Shown here: piece by piece, positions 55,706 through 63,763 of the stretch
Layout: every line of letters starts with the position of its first letter
Numbering within the stretch: the first letter of the stretch is position 1
NCBI GenBank assembly: GCA_018058425.1
Contig: JAGOZX010000001.1
Location: forward strand, 32,270 to 96,269
DNA from: Sebaldella sp.
Lineage (GTDB): Bacteria > Fusobacteriota > Fusobacteriia > Fusobacteriales > Leptotrichiaceae
DNA: 64,000 nt
Reading direction: 5' to 3'
Translations under genes and position numbers: made by a program
The notes under the pieces: model-generated
Seen by the model: the letters and a program-made list of their open reading frames with translations, nothing else
Database searches by the model: none
What the model was told of the DNA's origin: nothing

Positions 55706-55733
55706 AAAAAGGACTATTTTAAAAGATAGCCCT
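55706..55733 (-). terminator. Terminator of the GNAT gene
   Basis: AGGGCTAT and ATAGTCCT (minus strand, one G-U pair) are followed by U4, 23 nt past the stop. Confidence 0.75.
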
Positions 55734-55755
55734 CTTTCTATTTTAGTAAATTTTA

Positions 55756-56238
55756 TTAATTCCAGTCCACGTTTAGTTCCATTGGCGTAAATGGAATTCC
55801 CAGTGATATTTTCTCTTGCGATACTTTTTTAAATCCTAATTTTTCATATATTTTCACTGCATATGGCGATGAATTAGCAGATATAAATGATAAATCTTTA
55901 TTCACCTTTTTACACACTTTAATTGCTTTTTTCAACATTTTTTTAGCAATTCCCTTTTTATGATATTCAGGTACTACATATAATAATGACATGTGATTAT
56001 AATTTCTTATTTCAATTACACCTATTATACCTTTGCTTTTATGTACAGCTACAAACATATCATGCCCCTTATTCAGTCTTTCTTCTATTTTTTCAATTTC
56101 AATATATTCTAAAAAAACAGATACTCCCTTACTTGAGTAGTCTGGAGATACATGACTATGAAAAGTTTCATAAATTAATCTATGTACTTCCGAAACTTCT
56201 GACACATCAATATCCCTAATAACAAAATCCTCTAACAT
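55756..56238 (-). CDS. GNAT-family N-acetyltransferase
   Basis: This 160-aa acetyltransferase has its cofactor loop in VPEYHKKGIAKKMLKKAIKV (about 93-112) and a terminal YAVKIYEKLGFKKVSQE. It follows the typical two-lobe GNAT layout. The substrate is unknown. A terminator hairpin at 56263-56290 separates it from the CheY gene upstream. Confidence 0.88.
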   Translation of the reverse strand: MLEDFVIRDIDVSEVSEVHRLIYETFHSHVSPDYSSKGVSVFLEYIEIEKIEERLNKGHDMFVAVHKSKGIIGVIEIRNYNHMSLLYVVPEYHKKGIAKKMLKKAIKVCKKVNKDLSFISANSSPYAVKIYEKLGFKKVSQEKISLGIPFTPMELNVDWN

Positions 56239-56262
56239 AGCAAAACCTCCAATATATAAAAT

Positions 56263-56290
56263 AAGGTCTAAAACTTACGTGCTAGACCTT
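56263..56290 (-). terminator. Terminator of the cheY-like gene
   Basis: AAGGTCTA and TAGACCTT (8 bp) enclose a 12-nt loop, six nt past the stop. Confidence 0.7.
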
Positions 56291-56295
56291 TATGT

Positions 56296-56652
56296 TTATA
56301 AATTTAATTTTTCTATTTCTGTTAAAAGTTCTTTTTCTGAAAATGGTTTCGATAAAAATGCTTTTGCTCCTGCTTCCTTACCTAATTTAATATAATTAGA
56401 TAATGCCACCATCGTGCTACAGATAATAATTTTAGCATTTGGGTCGTAATTCGTGATCATTTGAGTTGCTCTTAATCCATGTATTTTAGGCATGTTAATA
56501 TCCATTGTTACTAAATCTGGATTTTGTTCTTTATATATTTCTACTGCTTCTGCTCCATTTTCAGCCTCAATTACATCATATCCATGTCTTTCAAGTATCT
56601 CTCTTATATCATGTCTTATGTATGAAGTATCATCTACAATCAGTGCTTTCAT
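56296..56652 (-). CDS. Stand-alone response regulator receiver (CheY-like)
   Basis: This 118-aa single receiver domain has all key residues: Asp7/Asp8 (VDDTS), phospho-accepting Asp51 (TMDINMP), Ser79-Thr80 (CST) and Lys102 (LSKPF). It has no output domain. No histidine kinase, chemotaxis or flagellar genes are in the window, so the partner is elsewhere. It starts 10 nt after a HAD phosphatase gene, forming a two-gene operon. Confidence 0.92.
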   Translation of the reverse strand: MKALIVDDTSYIRHDIREILERHGYDVIEAENGAEAVEIYKEQNPDLVTMDINMPKIHGLRATQMITNYDPNAKIIICSTMVALSNYIKLGKEAGAKAFLSKPFSEKELLTEIEKLNL

Positions 56653-56662
56653 CTTATCACCC

Positions 56663-57472
56663 CTATAAAAATAATTCTATCAGTTTTTTAGCCTCTGCAT
56701 CAGTATCACATGTTCCTATAATCTCATGTTTTGGAAGAGCTTCTTTTAATTGGTATAAAGAATTCCCCATTAAGTAACCTTTTCCTACAAATTTTAACAT
56801 TTCATAATCATTAAATCCATCACCAAAAGCTACAACTTCTGACATTTCGATCTTCTCTTTTTTCATTAATATTTTTATTGCGTTTCCTTTATGTACTTCT
56901 ATATCAAAAACTTCCAAACATTCTGGAGTTACCATTGCTACATTCACATTTCCATCTGTTAATAAAAATAATTCTTTTTCTAACTTTAAAAGATTTTCAT
57001 GGTCTCCTATAAAGAAAAATTTTGAAACTGACAATTCCTTTGCTTCATCTACTGTTATTTTATTTGGTAAAAAATGTTTTAAATCTTTAAATGGATCACG
57101 TGTCATCTCCTCTGTAATAAACCATTTATTATCTGAATAAAGATTTAAGAATATCTCTTCTCCGTATTTTTTATAATCCATATCTAGTATCTTTTTAGAA
57201 TATTTTTTTTCTAAATCATTAGCATAAATAGTTTCGCCATTTTCATCATTTATTCTTGCTCCGTTTGAAGTGATAAGCGGAACTTTTATTCCTATTGTTT
57301 CCATGATTCTCTTAGTGTCAGGATACGATCTTCCTGTGGCAATAAAAAATTTTATACCTTTATCTCTTATTTTATTAATTACTTCTTTAGAAAACTCTGA
57401 TACTTCTTTATCATTATTTAATAATGTTCCATCTAGATCTGTAACTACTGCTTTAAACATTTTTGAGTTCAC
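56663..57472 (-). CDS. Cof-type HAD hydrolase
   Basis: This 269-aa phosphatase of the HAD-IIB (Cof/YbiV) group has the nucleophile motif VVTDLDGTLLN (Asp13, Asp15 roughly). Motif II lies in FFIATGRSYPDT, Lys motif III in IEVHKGNAIKILM, and motif IV in VVAFGDGFNDYEML. Such enzymes dephosphorylate sugar phosphates, PLP or FMN; no specific substrate can be given. It forms an operon with the CheY-like gene. Confidence 0.93.
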   Translation of the reverse strand: MNSKMFKAVVTDLDGTLLNNDKEVSEFSKEVINKIRDKGIKFFIATGRSYPDTKRIMETIGIKVPLITSNGARINDENGETIYANDLEKKYSKKILDMDYKKYGEEIFLNLYSDNKWFITEEMTRDPFKDLKHFLPNKITVDEAKELSVSKFFFIGDHENLLKLEKELFLLTDGNVNVAMVTPECLEVFDIEVHKGNAIKILMKKEKIEMSEVVAFGDGFNDYEMLKFVGKGYLMGNSLYQLKEALPKHEIIGTCDTDAEAKKLIELFL

Positions 57473-57569
57473 CTCTTATTTTTATTTTATTCTACCATAC
57501 TTTAAATTAAAAATAAACTGTTTTAATTTATTCCATTTTAGTTTATAATATTAAGTGAGGTGATATATA

Positions 57570-58049
57570 ATGAATAATTTTGATGAGTATTTGGATTTTT
57601 CAGAAGAAGAAGATAAAGAAAAGCAATTAAAAATAATGAGTAAAATCAAATTAAGTGATGCTACAGCTGAGAAGATAAAAAAGATCAATAAAAATATTGA
57701 ATTTCTTATTTTTGCAGAACCATACTGTCCTGATTGTCGCGCATTTGTTCCATTTATGGAGCAGTTCACTAAATTAAATCCTCATATAATAGTTTCTTAT
57801 CTTTCAAGAACTAAAGATGGTGAACTACTTTCATCAGTATCGCCTGAAGCTAGAATTCCTAGTATGTTTTATCGTATTAATGGTAAGTACTTTATTGCAT
57901 ACTTAGAAATGCCTAAATTTATTATAGAAAAAATAAATAACGGTGGCGACCCAGGTGAGCTAAAATATGAGTATAGAACTGGTGTATACAATAAAGAAAT
58001 TGAGGATGAATTACTTAACATTATTTTGGATATAGAAAAACAAATTTAA
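57570..58049 (+). CDS. Thioredoxin-family protein
   Basis: This 159-aa cytoplasmic protein has the active site EPYCPDCRAF (Cys53, Cys56) and the cis-Pro region ARIPSMFYRING. The N-terminal 40 residues are acidic and precede the fold, a feature of the small YbbN/TrxA-like group in low-GC bacteria. No signal peptide is present. It diverges from the HAD gene. GAGGTG gives a good ribosome site. Confidence 0.88.
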   Translation: MNNFDEYLDFSEEEDKEKQLKIMSKIKLSDATAEKIKKINKNIEFLIFAEPYCPDCRAFVPFMEQFTKLNPHIIVSYLSRTKDGELLSSVSPEARIPSMFYRINGKYFIAYLEMPKFIIEKINNGGDPGELKYEYRTGVYNKEIEDELLNIILDIEKQI

Positions 58050-58061
58050 AAAATTAAATTT

Positions 58062-58094
58062 AAAAATTCCGTAATTAAAACGGAATTTTTTTAT
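58062..58094 (+). terminator. Terminator of the thioredoxin gene
   Basis: AAAAATTCCGT and ACGGAATTTTT (11 bp, 7-nt loop) with a following T-run. Confidence 0.88.
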
Positions 58095-58150
58095 TGAAAA
58101 TTTTATATTTTATTTCTGGTTTTTATTTTATATTTTTTATATAACTTAGT

Positions 58151-58864
58151 TTATTTAATATAATTCTTTTTATAATTATCAACTACTTCCGATGCTCCCC
58201 ATTTTTCTGACAGTCCTTTTTCTCCAAGCTCTGTCAGCCTAATACCTCTGGTTTTCCCATGATGTTCTATCCATTTGTTCTCAAATAAATTATCTGTGAT
58301 TGCCTTTCCTATGCTGCCAGATATATGGTATTCTCTCTCACTCCAATCCAAACAGATTTTACTAAAATGACGCTTAAGTTTCTTTAATTCTTCAATATTT
58401 ATTTCACAATTATTAAAAAAATTAACCCCCTTATTTGTTATATCAATTTTAGAATCTTCTATTACAAAATATTTATTTTTAAGATACCATTTTGACAACT
58501 CTATACCTAGTTTCCCAGCTAAATGATCATAACAAGTCCGTCCATTAAAAAGAATCTTATTCTCAATATTCATATTTAAAGATCTTACAGGCTGAAATTT
58601 TGCTATAGGCATCCACTGTTCTACTATTTCTGCCACTGTCGTATCACTAAGTCTGTAATAATGAAAACGTCCTTGAATGTGTATTTCAACCCAGTTTAAA
58701 TTAATAAATTTTTTAATATGATATGTTGCTGTATGATTTTTTACATTTGCTATTTTTGCTAGTTCCGTCACAGTATGAAATTTACCATCCATAAGTAATA
58801 TTAGCATCTTTGAACAAGATTTATCTGATAAAACTTGAGCGACTTCATTTATTTTAATACTCAT
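58151..58864 (-). CDS. ArsR-type winged-helix regulator with C-terminal ligand domain
   Basis: This 237-aa protein has an N-terminal ArsR-like helix-turn-helix (TVTELAKIANVKNHTATYHI, about 32-51, followed by a wing with GRFHYYRLSD). The second half (GRTCYDHLAGKLGIELSKW, about 108-126; ICLDWSEREYHISGSIG) is typical of a widespread family of ArsR proteins with a domain of unknown ligand. Cysteines at these sites could bind metal, but that is inference. A small membrane-protein ORF lies 72 nt upstream on the same strand. Confidence 0.85.
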   Translation of the reverse strand: MSIKINEVAQVLSDKSCSKMLILLMDGKFHTVTELAKIANVKNHTATYHIKKFINLNWVEIHIQGRFHYYRLSDTTVAEIVEQWMPIAKFQPVRSLNMNIENKILFNGRTCYDHLAGKLGIELSKWYLKNKYFVIEDSKIDITNKGVNFFNNCEINIEELKKLKRHFSKICLDWSEREYHISGSIGKAITDNLFENKWIEHHGKTRGIRLTELGEKGLSEKWGASEVVDNYKKNYIK

Positions 58865-58936
58865 TATTTACCTCCTAAAATTAAAACTTCTACTCTTTTA
58901 TTTTATTGTACTATTTTTTTCTAAGTATGAAAAAAT

Positions 58937-59068
58937 TTAATATAAAATACTTAAGAAAAAACTTACCATTACCATAAATAATATGATTAAATTTACAATT
59001 ATAAATACCTCAACCATTAATAAAAAATAATATATTATTATATATATAATTTTTTTACCTTTATTCAT
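58937..59068 (-). CDS. 43-aa hydrophobic membrane peptide
   Basis: The ORF has a strong GGGAGG site (59078-59083) 9 nt before ATG 59068. A basic start (MNKGKK) is followed by a nearly unbroken run of Ile, Leu, Val, Phe, Tyr and Met with one Glu, ending before stop 58937-58939. It could form one or two membrane helices. It precedes the ArsR regulator on the same strand. No family is recognised. Confidence 0.5.
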   Translation of the reverse strand: MNKGKKIIYIIIYYFLLMVEVFIIVNLIILFMVMVSFFLSILY

Positions 59069-59083
59069 TTTACCATACCTCCC

Positions 59084-59466
59084 AATAAATTTAGCTATTT
59101 CTCTTAGTATAAAAAGTTATTATTTAAAAAATCCCACACAAAATATACAAGCTTTTACTAATATTTTTTAATTATATCATCATAAAATTTCAGTATTCAT
59201 CGATATATGGAATTTTTTTATTTTTTACTTTATCAAGTAATTTATCAGCCTATTTAAAATTATCTAAAACTTTAAAACTATAATTTAATCTTTGTTATTT
59301 TAGTATACTAAAATTGATATATATTGCTCAACCAAAAATTTAACAAGCATCTTTTTATTGAAAGAATTACTAGGTTATATATTAGAAATGAATATAAGGG
59401 GTAATTTATCTTGATATTTTAATAATGAAACTTTTATAATATAAAATGTAAATTTAAATCACAAAA
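59084..59466. other. AT-rich spacer downstream of the riboflavin operon
   Basis: No gene was seen. It presumably contains the promoter of the 43-aa peptide. No repeat or structured element is clear. Confidence 0.35.
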
Positions 59467-59497
59467 AAAATGCCTAAAATTATTTTTAGAGCATTTT
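59467..59497 (-). terminator. Terminator of the riboflavin operon
   Basis: AAAATGCCTAAAA and TTTTAGAGCATTTT form a 13-bp stem with one mismatch, about 115 nt beyond the ribBA stop. Confidence 0.65.
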
Positions 59498-59611
59498 ATT
59501 TTTTTATAACTATTAAAATTATTTATTTTTATTCTCTGCATAAATAAAAGTAAATTAATGTAACAATTTAAAATGTAATTAATAGAAATACTACAAATTA
59601 CTTCTTTCTTT

Positions 59612-60814
59612 TTATAAATCTTGATTGAAAATATGACCCATTTTTTCCTTTTTAGTTTTTAAATAATTTTTATCTATATCATTTGATAAAATCTCTAATT
59701 CTTCTCTATCCAAAACCTTTATTCCATATTTTTCTAATCCAGAAATTTTTAGAGGATTATTAGTCATAATTGACACAGATTTTATTCCTAAGTCTTTTAT
59801 TATTTGAGCTGCTACAGCATAATCTCGTAAGTCCTCATCAAAACCAAGCTGGTGATTTGCCTCTACTGTATCGTACCCTTGTTCTTGTAAATTATATGCT
59901 TTTAATTTATTTATTAATCCAATTCCTCTTCCTTCTTGTCTTAAATAAATTAGAACTCCTCTTCCTCTTTCTTCAATTTCTTTAAGTGCTCTTTCCAACT
60001 GTTCACCACAATCACATCTTTTAGATCCAAAAATGTCACCAGTTAAGCATTCTGAGTGAAGTCTTACACTTATATTTTCTTTATTCTCAATATCTCCTTT
60101 TATCATAACAACATAATCTTTTTCTTCAATTTTATCACTATAAGCTATTATTTCAAAATCTCCATATTTAGTTGGAAGCTTTGCTCTTACTTCCTTTTTT
60201 ACTAATTTTTCATTTACTTTTCTATATAATATTAAATCTTCTATTGTTATTATTTTTAGTTCATGTTTTTTACAAAATTTTAAAAGATCATCTCGTCTAG
60301 CCATTCCACCATCTTCATTTAAAATTTCTATTATTGTTCCTACTTCATTAAATCCAGAAAGTCTTGATAAGTCCACAGCTGCTTCTGTATGACCCTTTCT
60401 TTCTAAAACTCCGTTTTCTTTTGCTATAAGTGGAAAAATATGTCCTGGTTTTCTAAAATCATTTTCACTCATAGAATTATCTGCTAAATCCTTAATTGTT
60501 TTTAATCTATCTAAAACTGATATCCCAGTAGTAGTTCCATCAAAAGAATCCACAGAAACAGTAAAGGCAGTTCCATGATGATCAGTATTTTTATCTGTCA
60601 TATAACTAAGCCCCAGTTTTTCTGCTCTTTCACTTGTTAATGGTACACACATAAGCCCTCTTGCCTCTTTTACCATAAAATTTATTATTTCCTCTGTAGC
60701 AACTTCTGCTGGAATAAATAAATCTCCCTCATTTTCTCTATCTTCATCATCTACAATTACTATTGGCTTTCCATTTTTTATATCTTCTAATGCTTCATTT
60801 ATAGTATTAAACAT
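59612..60814 (-). CDS. ribBA: Bifunctional DHBP synthase / GTP cyclohydrolase II
   Basis: This 400-aa fusion makes both riboflavin precursors. The N-terminal RibB half (1-200) has VIVDDEDRENEGDLFIPAE and GHTEAAVDLSRLSG. The C-terminal RibA half (200-400) has SECLTGDIFGSKRCDCGEQ with the zinc cysteines, IYLRQEGRGIGL and MTNNPLKISGLEKYGI. Both active sites look intact. It is the last gene of the rib operon, 18 nt after ribE. Confidence 0.97.
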   Translation of the reverse strand: MFNTINEALEDIKNGKPIVIVDDEDRENEGDLFIPAEVATEEIINFMVKEARGLMCVPLTSERAEKLGLSYMTDKNTDHHGTAFTVSVDSFDGTTTGISVLDRLKTIKDLADNSMSENDFRKPGHIFPLIAKENGVLERKGHTEAAVDLSRLSGFNEVGTIIEILNEDGGMARRDDLLKFCKKHELKIITIEDLILYRKVNEKLVKKEVRAKLPTKYGDFEIIAYSDKIEEKDYVVMIKGDIENKENISVRLHSECLTGDIFGSKRCDCGEQLERALKEIEERGRGVLIYLRQEGRGIGLINKLKAYNLQEQGYDTVEANHQLGFDEDLRDYAVAAQIIKDLGIKSVSIMTNNPLKISGLEKYGIKVLDREELEILSNDIDKNYLKTKKEKMGHIFNQDL

Positions 60815-60832
60815 ATCTGTTACACACCTTCC

Positions 60833-61477
60833 TTAAAAACCATTTTTATTTAAAAATTCGAATGTTATTCCTTCATCCTTATCCCCTTTTAATATTTTTT
60901 CTACATATTTTGCAAATAAATCAGTCTCTATATTAACACTATCTCCTGATTTTTTGCTTCCTAAAGTTATATTTTCTAGTGTATGAGGTATTAACGAAAC
61001 GCTAAAGCTCTCATTATCAATGTCTATAACTGTTAGACTTGCCCCATCTACTGTTATTCTTCCTTTTTCAACTATATACTTTGTATATTTTTTATCTATT
61101 GAAAATTTATAATACTTAGCTATTCCCTTAGGAATTATTGAAATTATTTTTGATTCACAATCCACATCTCCAGTAACTAAATGTCCTCCTAATGGTGTAG
61201 AAAGAGTTAATGATTTTTCTAAATTAACATTATCCCCTGTTTTTAAGTTTTTTAAGTTACTTCTATTTATTGTTTCATACATAGCATCTGCTTTAAATGA
61301 ATTTTCATTACATCCAGTAACTGTGAGACAAACTCCATTTGTAGCAATACTGTCTCCTATTTTCAAATTTTCAATTATCTTTTCAGCCTGTATTTCAATT
61401 TCCAAACCTTGTTCTTTAGTTTTAACACTTTTTACTTTTCCCATTTCATCTACTAAACCTGTAAAAATGTTACTCAC
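60833..61477 (-). CDS. ribE: Riboflavin synthase alpha subunit
   Basis: This 214-aa trimeric riboflavin synthase has two homologous lumazine-binding repeats. The first starts FTGLVDEMGKV with SIATNGVCLTVT. The second has TPLGGHLVTGDVDCESKII and GASLTVIDIDNESFSVSLIP. It dismutates two lumazines to riboflavin. It lies 32 nt after ribD in the operon. Confidence 0.97.
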   Translation of the reverse strand: MSNIFTGLVDEMGKVKSVKTKEQGLEIEIQAEKIIENLKIGDSIATNGVCLTVTGCNENSFKADAMYETINRSNLKNLKTGDNVNLEKSLTLSTPLGGHLVTGDVDCESKIISIIPKGIAKYYKFSIDKKYTKYIVEKGRITVDGASLTVIDIDNESFSVSLIPHTLENITLGSKKSGDSVNIETDLFAKYVEKILKGDKDEGITFEFLNKNGF

Positions 61478-61509
61478 ATCCTTTACATTTACATATTTTT
61501 TACAAATTT

Positions 61510-62589
61510 CTAAAACTCAAACTCTACACCTATATTATCACCATACAGATTATATTTTATATTTTCTAATATAAAAGAATCACTAATTTTTTCTCTAGAA
61601 AAACCACTAATAAAACTTTTACCCATCTCATCGCCTAATATCTTATTTGAAATAAAAATTTCTCCTGCATCTATAACTTTTTCTTTAAATGCTTGGGAAA
61701 TAAGCTTTGCCCCACCTTCAAGTAAGATAGAATCTATATTAATTCTCCCTACTTCTATCATTATATCTTCAAGCAAGTAGTCAAATCCATCTAAGTGTAA
61801 AAATTTTATTTCATATTTCTTTTCAAGAAAATCTTGTTTTTCCTTATCACAGTCACTTGATGTAATAATAATAGTTTTCTTATCTTCATTATTTTTTATA
61901 ATACTAAATTTTTCATCTATTTTCAAATGAGGATCTATTATTATTCTAAATGGATCTACTCCATTTTCTATTCGTGCTGTTAATCTGGGATCATCTGCTA
62001 AAACAGTATTAATCCCCACCATTATTCCCATAAATTTACTTCTATAATTTTGTACTTTTTCTCTAGAAAGTTCATTGCTTATCCATTTTGAATCCCCTGT
62101 TCTAGAAGCAATTTTTCCATCTAGAGTTATTGCACACTTCAAAAATAAATATGGCTTTTTTTCTTTTATATATTTAAAAAATATTTTATTTAAACTATCA
62201 CATGTTTCTCTTTGTATTCCAACTTCTACTTCTATATTATTTTCTCTTAATTTTTTTATTCCTTGTCCAGAAACTAAAGGATTAGAGTCATATGATCCAA
62301 TAAAACATCTCTTTATTCCAGATTTTATCACTCTCTCTGTACAAGGAGGTGTTTTTCCATAGTGTGAGCATGGTTCAAGGGTAACATAAATATCTGCTCC
62401 TTTAGCATTACTTCCAGCTTCTTCCAAAGCATAAACTTCGGCATGAGGCCCTCCATAATACTTATGATAACCTTTACCTATTACTTCACCATCTTTCACT
62501 ATTACAGCTCCAACAAGAGGATTTGGATTTACTCTGCCTATTCCATTTTTAGCAAGCTCCACTGCCATATCCATATATTTTATATCCAT
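61510..62589 (-). CDS. ribD: Bifunctional deaminase-reductase RibD
   Basis: This 359-aa enzyme has a deaminase half with the zinc motif GGPHAEVYALEEAG (His-Ala-Glu, about 46-59) and TLEPCSHYGKTPPCTE. The reductase half contains PYLFLKCAITLDGKIASRTG, GINTVLADDPRLTARI and SILLEGGAKLISQAF. It performs the second and third steps of the GTP branch. It begins 11 nt after ribH. Confidence 0.97.
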   Translation of the reverse strand: MDIKYMDMAVELAKNGIGRVNPNPLVGAVIVKDGEVIGKGYHKYYGGPHAEVYALEEAGSNAKGADIYVTLEPCSHYGKTPPCTERVIKSGIKRCFIGSYDSNPLVSGQGIKKLRENNIEVEVGIQRETCDSLNKIFFKYIKEKKPYLFLKCAITLDGKIASRTGDSKWISNELSREKVQNYRSKFMGIMVGINTVLADDPRLTARIENGVDPFRIIIDPHLKIDEKFSIIKNNEDKKTIIITSSDCDKEKQDFLEKKYEIKFLHLDGFDYLLEDIMIEVGRINIDSILLEGGAKLISQAFKEKVIDAGEIFISNKILGDEMGKSFISGFSREKISDSFILENIKYNLYGDNIGVEFEF

Positions 62590-62600
62590 CTGGTTTCCCT

Positions 62601-63068
62601 CTATTTTTCAATTTGTTTTATTAAGTTAACCATTTCAATTGCTGAAAGTGCTGCTTCAAAGCCTTTATTCCCTGCCTTAGTTCCTGCTCTTTCTATTGCT
62701 TCTTCTATACTATTTGTTGTTAGTACTCCAAATATCACTGGTATTTCACTATCTAATGCTACATGTGCTACTCCTTTTGAAACTTCTGCACTCACATAGT
62801 CAAAGTGTGGAGTTGATCCTTTTATTACTGCTCCTAATGTTATTATTACATCATATTTCTTTGATTTTGCCATTTTTTTAGCGATTAATGGTATTTCAAA
62901 AGCTCCTGGTACCCATGCAATTTCAATTTCTTTTTCATTTACTTCATTTCTTACTAGTCCATCCACTGCACCTTCAATTAACTTTGAAGTAATAAACTCA
63001 TTAAATCTTCCTGCTACCATCCCTACTCTTAAACCTGTTCCATTAAATTTTCCTTCTAATTTTCTCAT
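62601..63068 (-). CDS. ribH: Lumazine synthase
   Basis: This 155-aa lumazine synthase has [20 protein letters not shown] (18-34 region), [36 protein letters not shown] with the catalytic His, and [20 protein letters not shown]. It is the first gene of the rib operon, led by the FMN riboswitch. Confidence 0.97.
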   Translation of the reverse strand: MRKLEGKFNGTGLRVGMVAGRFNEFITSKLIEGAVDGLVRNEVNEKEIEIAWVPGAFEIPLIAKKMAKSKKYDVIITLGAVIKGSTPHFDYVSAEVSKGVAHVALDSEIPVIFGVLTTNSIEEAIERAGTKAGNKGFEAALSAIEMVNLIKQIEK

Positions 63069-63183
63069 TTTTAATTTCCTCCTGCAAAATTTTAGTTATT
63101 GCTTTTTATAAAAACCTAAAAGCAATTTATAACGCTGGAAAAATAAATTATTCTTACTAATTCATAATAATTTCCCCATATAA

Positions 63184-63208
63184 TAAAAAAACTGGATTAT
63201 AAATCCAG
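63184..63208 (-). terminator. Riboswitch-controlled terminator ahead of ribH
   Basis: CTGGATT/AATCCAG (minus-strand stem at 63192-63208, 3-nt loop) is followed by U7 (63184-63190). It lies between the FMN aptamer and ribH, with no ORF in front. Confidence 0.85.
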
Positions 63209-63257
63209 GGCATATGACAAATATTATTATATAAAAAAATCTAATAATATCAATTTT

Positions 63258-63370
63258 ACTTCTTTCATCCAGACTATACTGTCGGTACTGGAATTACACC
63301 AGTTCATGCTTATATTCCTATAAGCTCGTGGACTTTACCACCGGTCGGGAATTTCACCCTGCCCTGAAGT
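63258..63370 (-). ncRNA. FMN riboswitch (RFN element)
   Basis: On the minus strand the conserved RFN core is visible in order: CAGGGCAGGGTGAAATTC, CCGACCGGTGGTAAAGTCC, CTGGTGTAATTCCAGT, CCGACAGTATAGTCTGG. Base stem P1 is ACTTC (63366-63370) with GAAGT (63258-63262). It responds to FMN and controls the rib operon; the downstream terminator is at 63184-63208. Confidence 0.97.
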
Positions 63371-63389
63371 TAATTTGTTTTCTATATTT

Positions 63390-63418
63390 ATGATATAATA
63401 TTTTTCTTTTTCTGTCAA
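63390..63418 (-). promoter_or_regulatory. Promoter of the riboflavin operon
   Basis: The minus strand has consensus TTGACA (63413-63418), a 17-bp spacer and TATCAT (63390-63395), about 20 nt before the riboswitch. Confidence 0.75.
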
Positions 63419-63523
63419 TTTTTTTATTCTTTATTTGTAGTTAAAGGTATTCTCCTTATATTTTTCTATATTAGTTTAAAATCAGTAATGTCGATAAAAT
63501 TATTTTTTTCCGAGTTTCCCTTT

Positions 63524-63537
63524 AGCCCAGCTGGGCT
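63524..63537. repeat. Perfect 14-bp palindrome AGCCCAGCTGGGCT
   Basis: This GC-rich self-complementary site stands out in AT-rich sequence. It lies 11 nt past the stop of the 19-aa frame. On the minus strand it is not followed directly by a U-run, so it is not a simple terminator. Confidence 0.7.
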
Positions 63538-63548
63538 GAGGTAATATT

Positions 63549-63608
63549 CTATTTTGTTATTCTAAATAAAACATAAAGAATAACAACTAGGAAAATAGTA
63601 TTTTCCAA
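63549..63608 (-). CDS. 19-aa hydrophobic peptide MENTIFLVVILYVLFRITK
   Basis: This short frame starts at TTG 63608, nine nt after GGAGG (63618-63622). It encodes one short membrane helix with a basic end, similar in size and composition to small type I toxin peptides. A hairpin (TTAAGCTT/AAGCTTAA, 63636-63656) sits just before the ribosome site, and a 14-bp palindrome follows. It may equally be a remnant or chance frame. Confidence 0.3.
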   Translation of the reverse strand: MENTIFLVVILYVLFRITK

Positions 63609-63667
63609 AGAATACCACCTCCAATTATAAGAAAATTAAGCTTTTGTGAAGCTTAAATTATTACAAC

Positions 63668-63692
63668 AAAAAAGCCAGACCGAAGTCCAGCT
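63668..63692 (-). terminator. UUCG-loop intrinsic terminator
   Basis: AGCTGGAC-UUCG-GTCTGGCT (minus strand, all eight positions paired with two G-U pairs) is followed by U6. It lies about 60 nt after the promoter at 63736-63763, so it ends a very short RNA or acts as an attenuator. Confidence 0.8.
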
Positions 63693-63735
63693 CATTTGTC
63701 ACAAAATTTAATTTCTCATAATTGTTTTCTCCATT

Positions 63736-63763
63736 ATTATACCATATTTAAACAAAATTACAA
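63736..63763 (-). promoter_or_regulatory. Promoter of a short minus-strand RNA
   Basis: The minus strand has TTGTAA (63758-63763), a 16-bp spacer and TATAAT (63736-63741) with an extended -10 TGG. The predicted transcript begins near 63729 with GGAG and a three-codon ORF (ATG AGA AAT TAA, 63708-63719). Confidence 0.6.
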
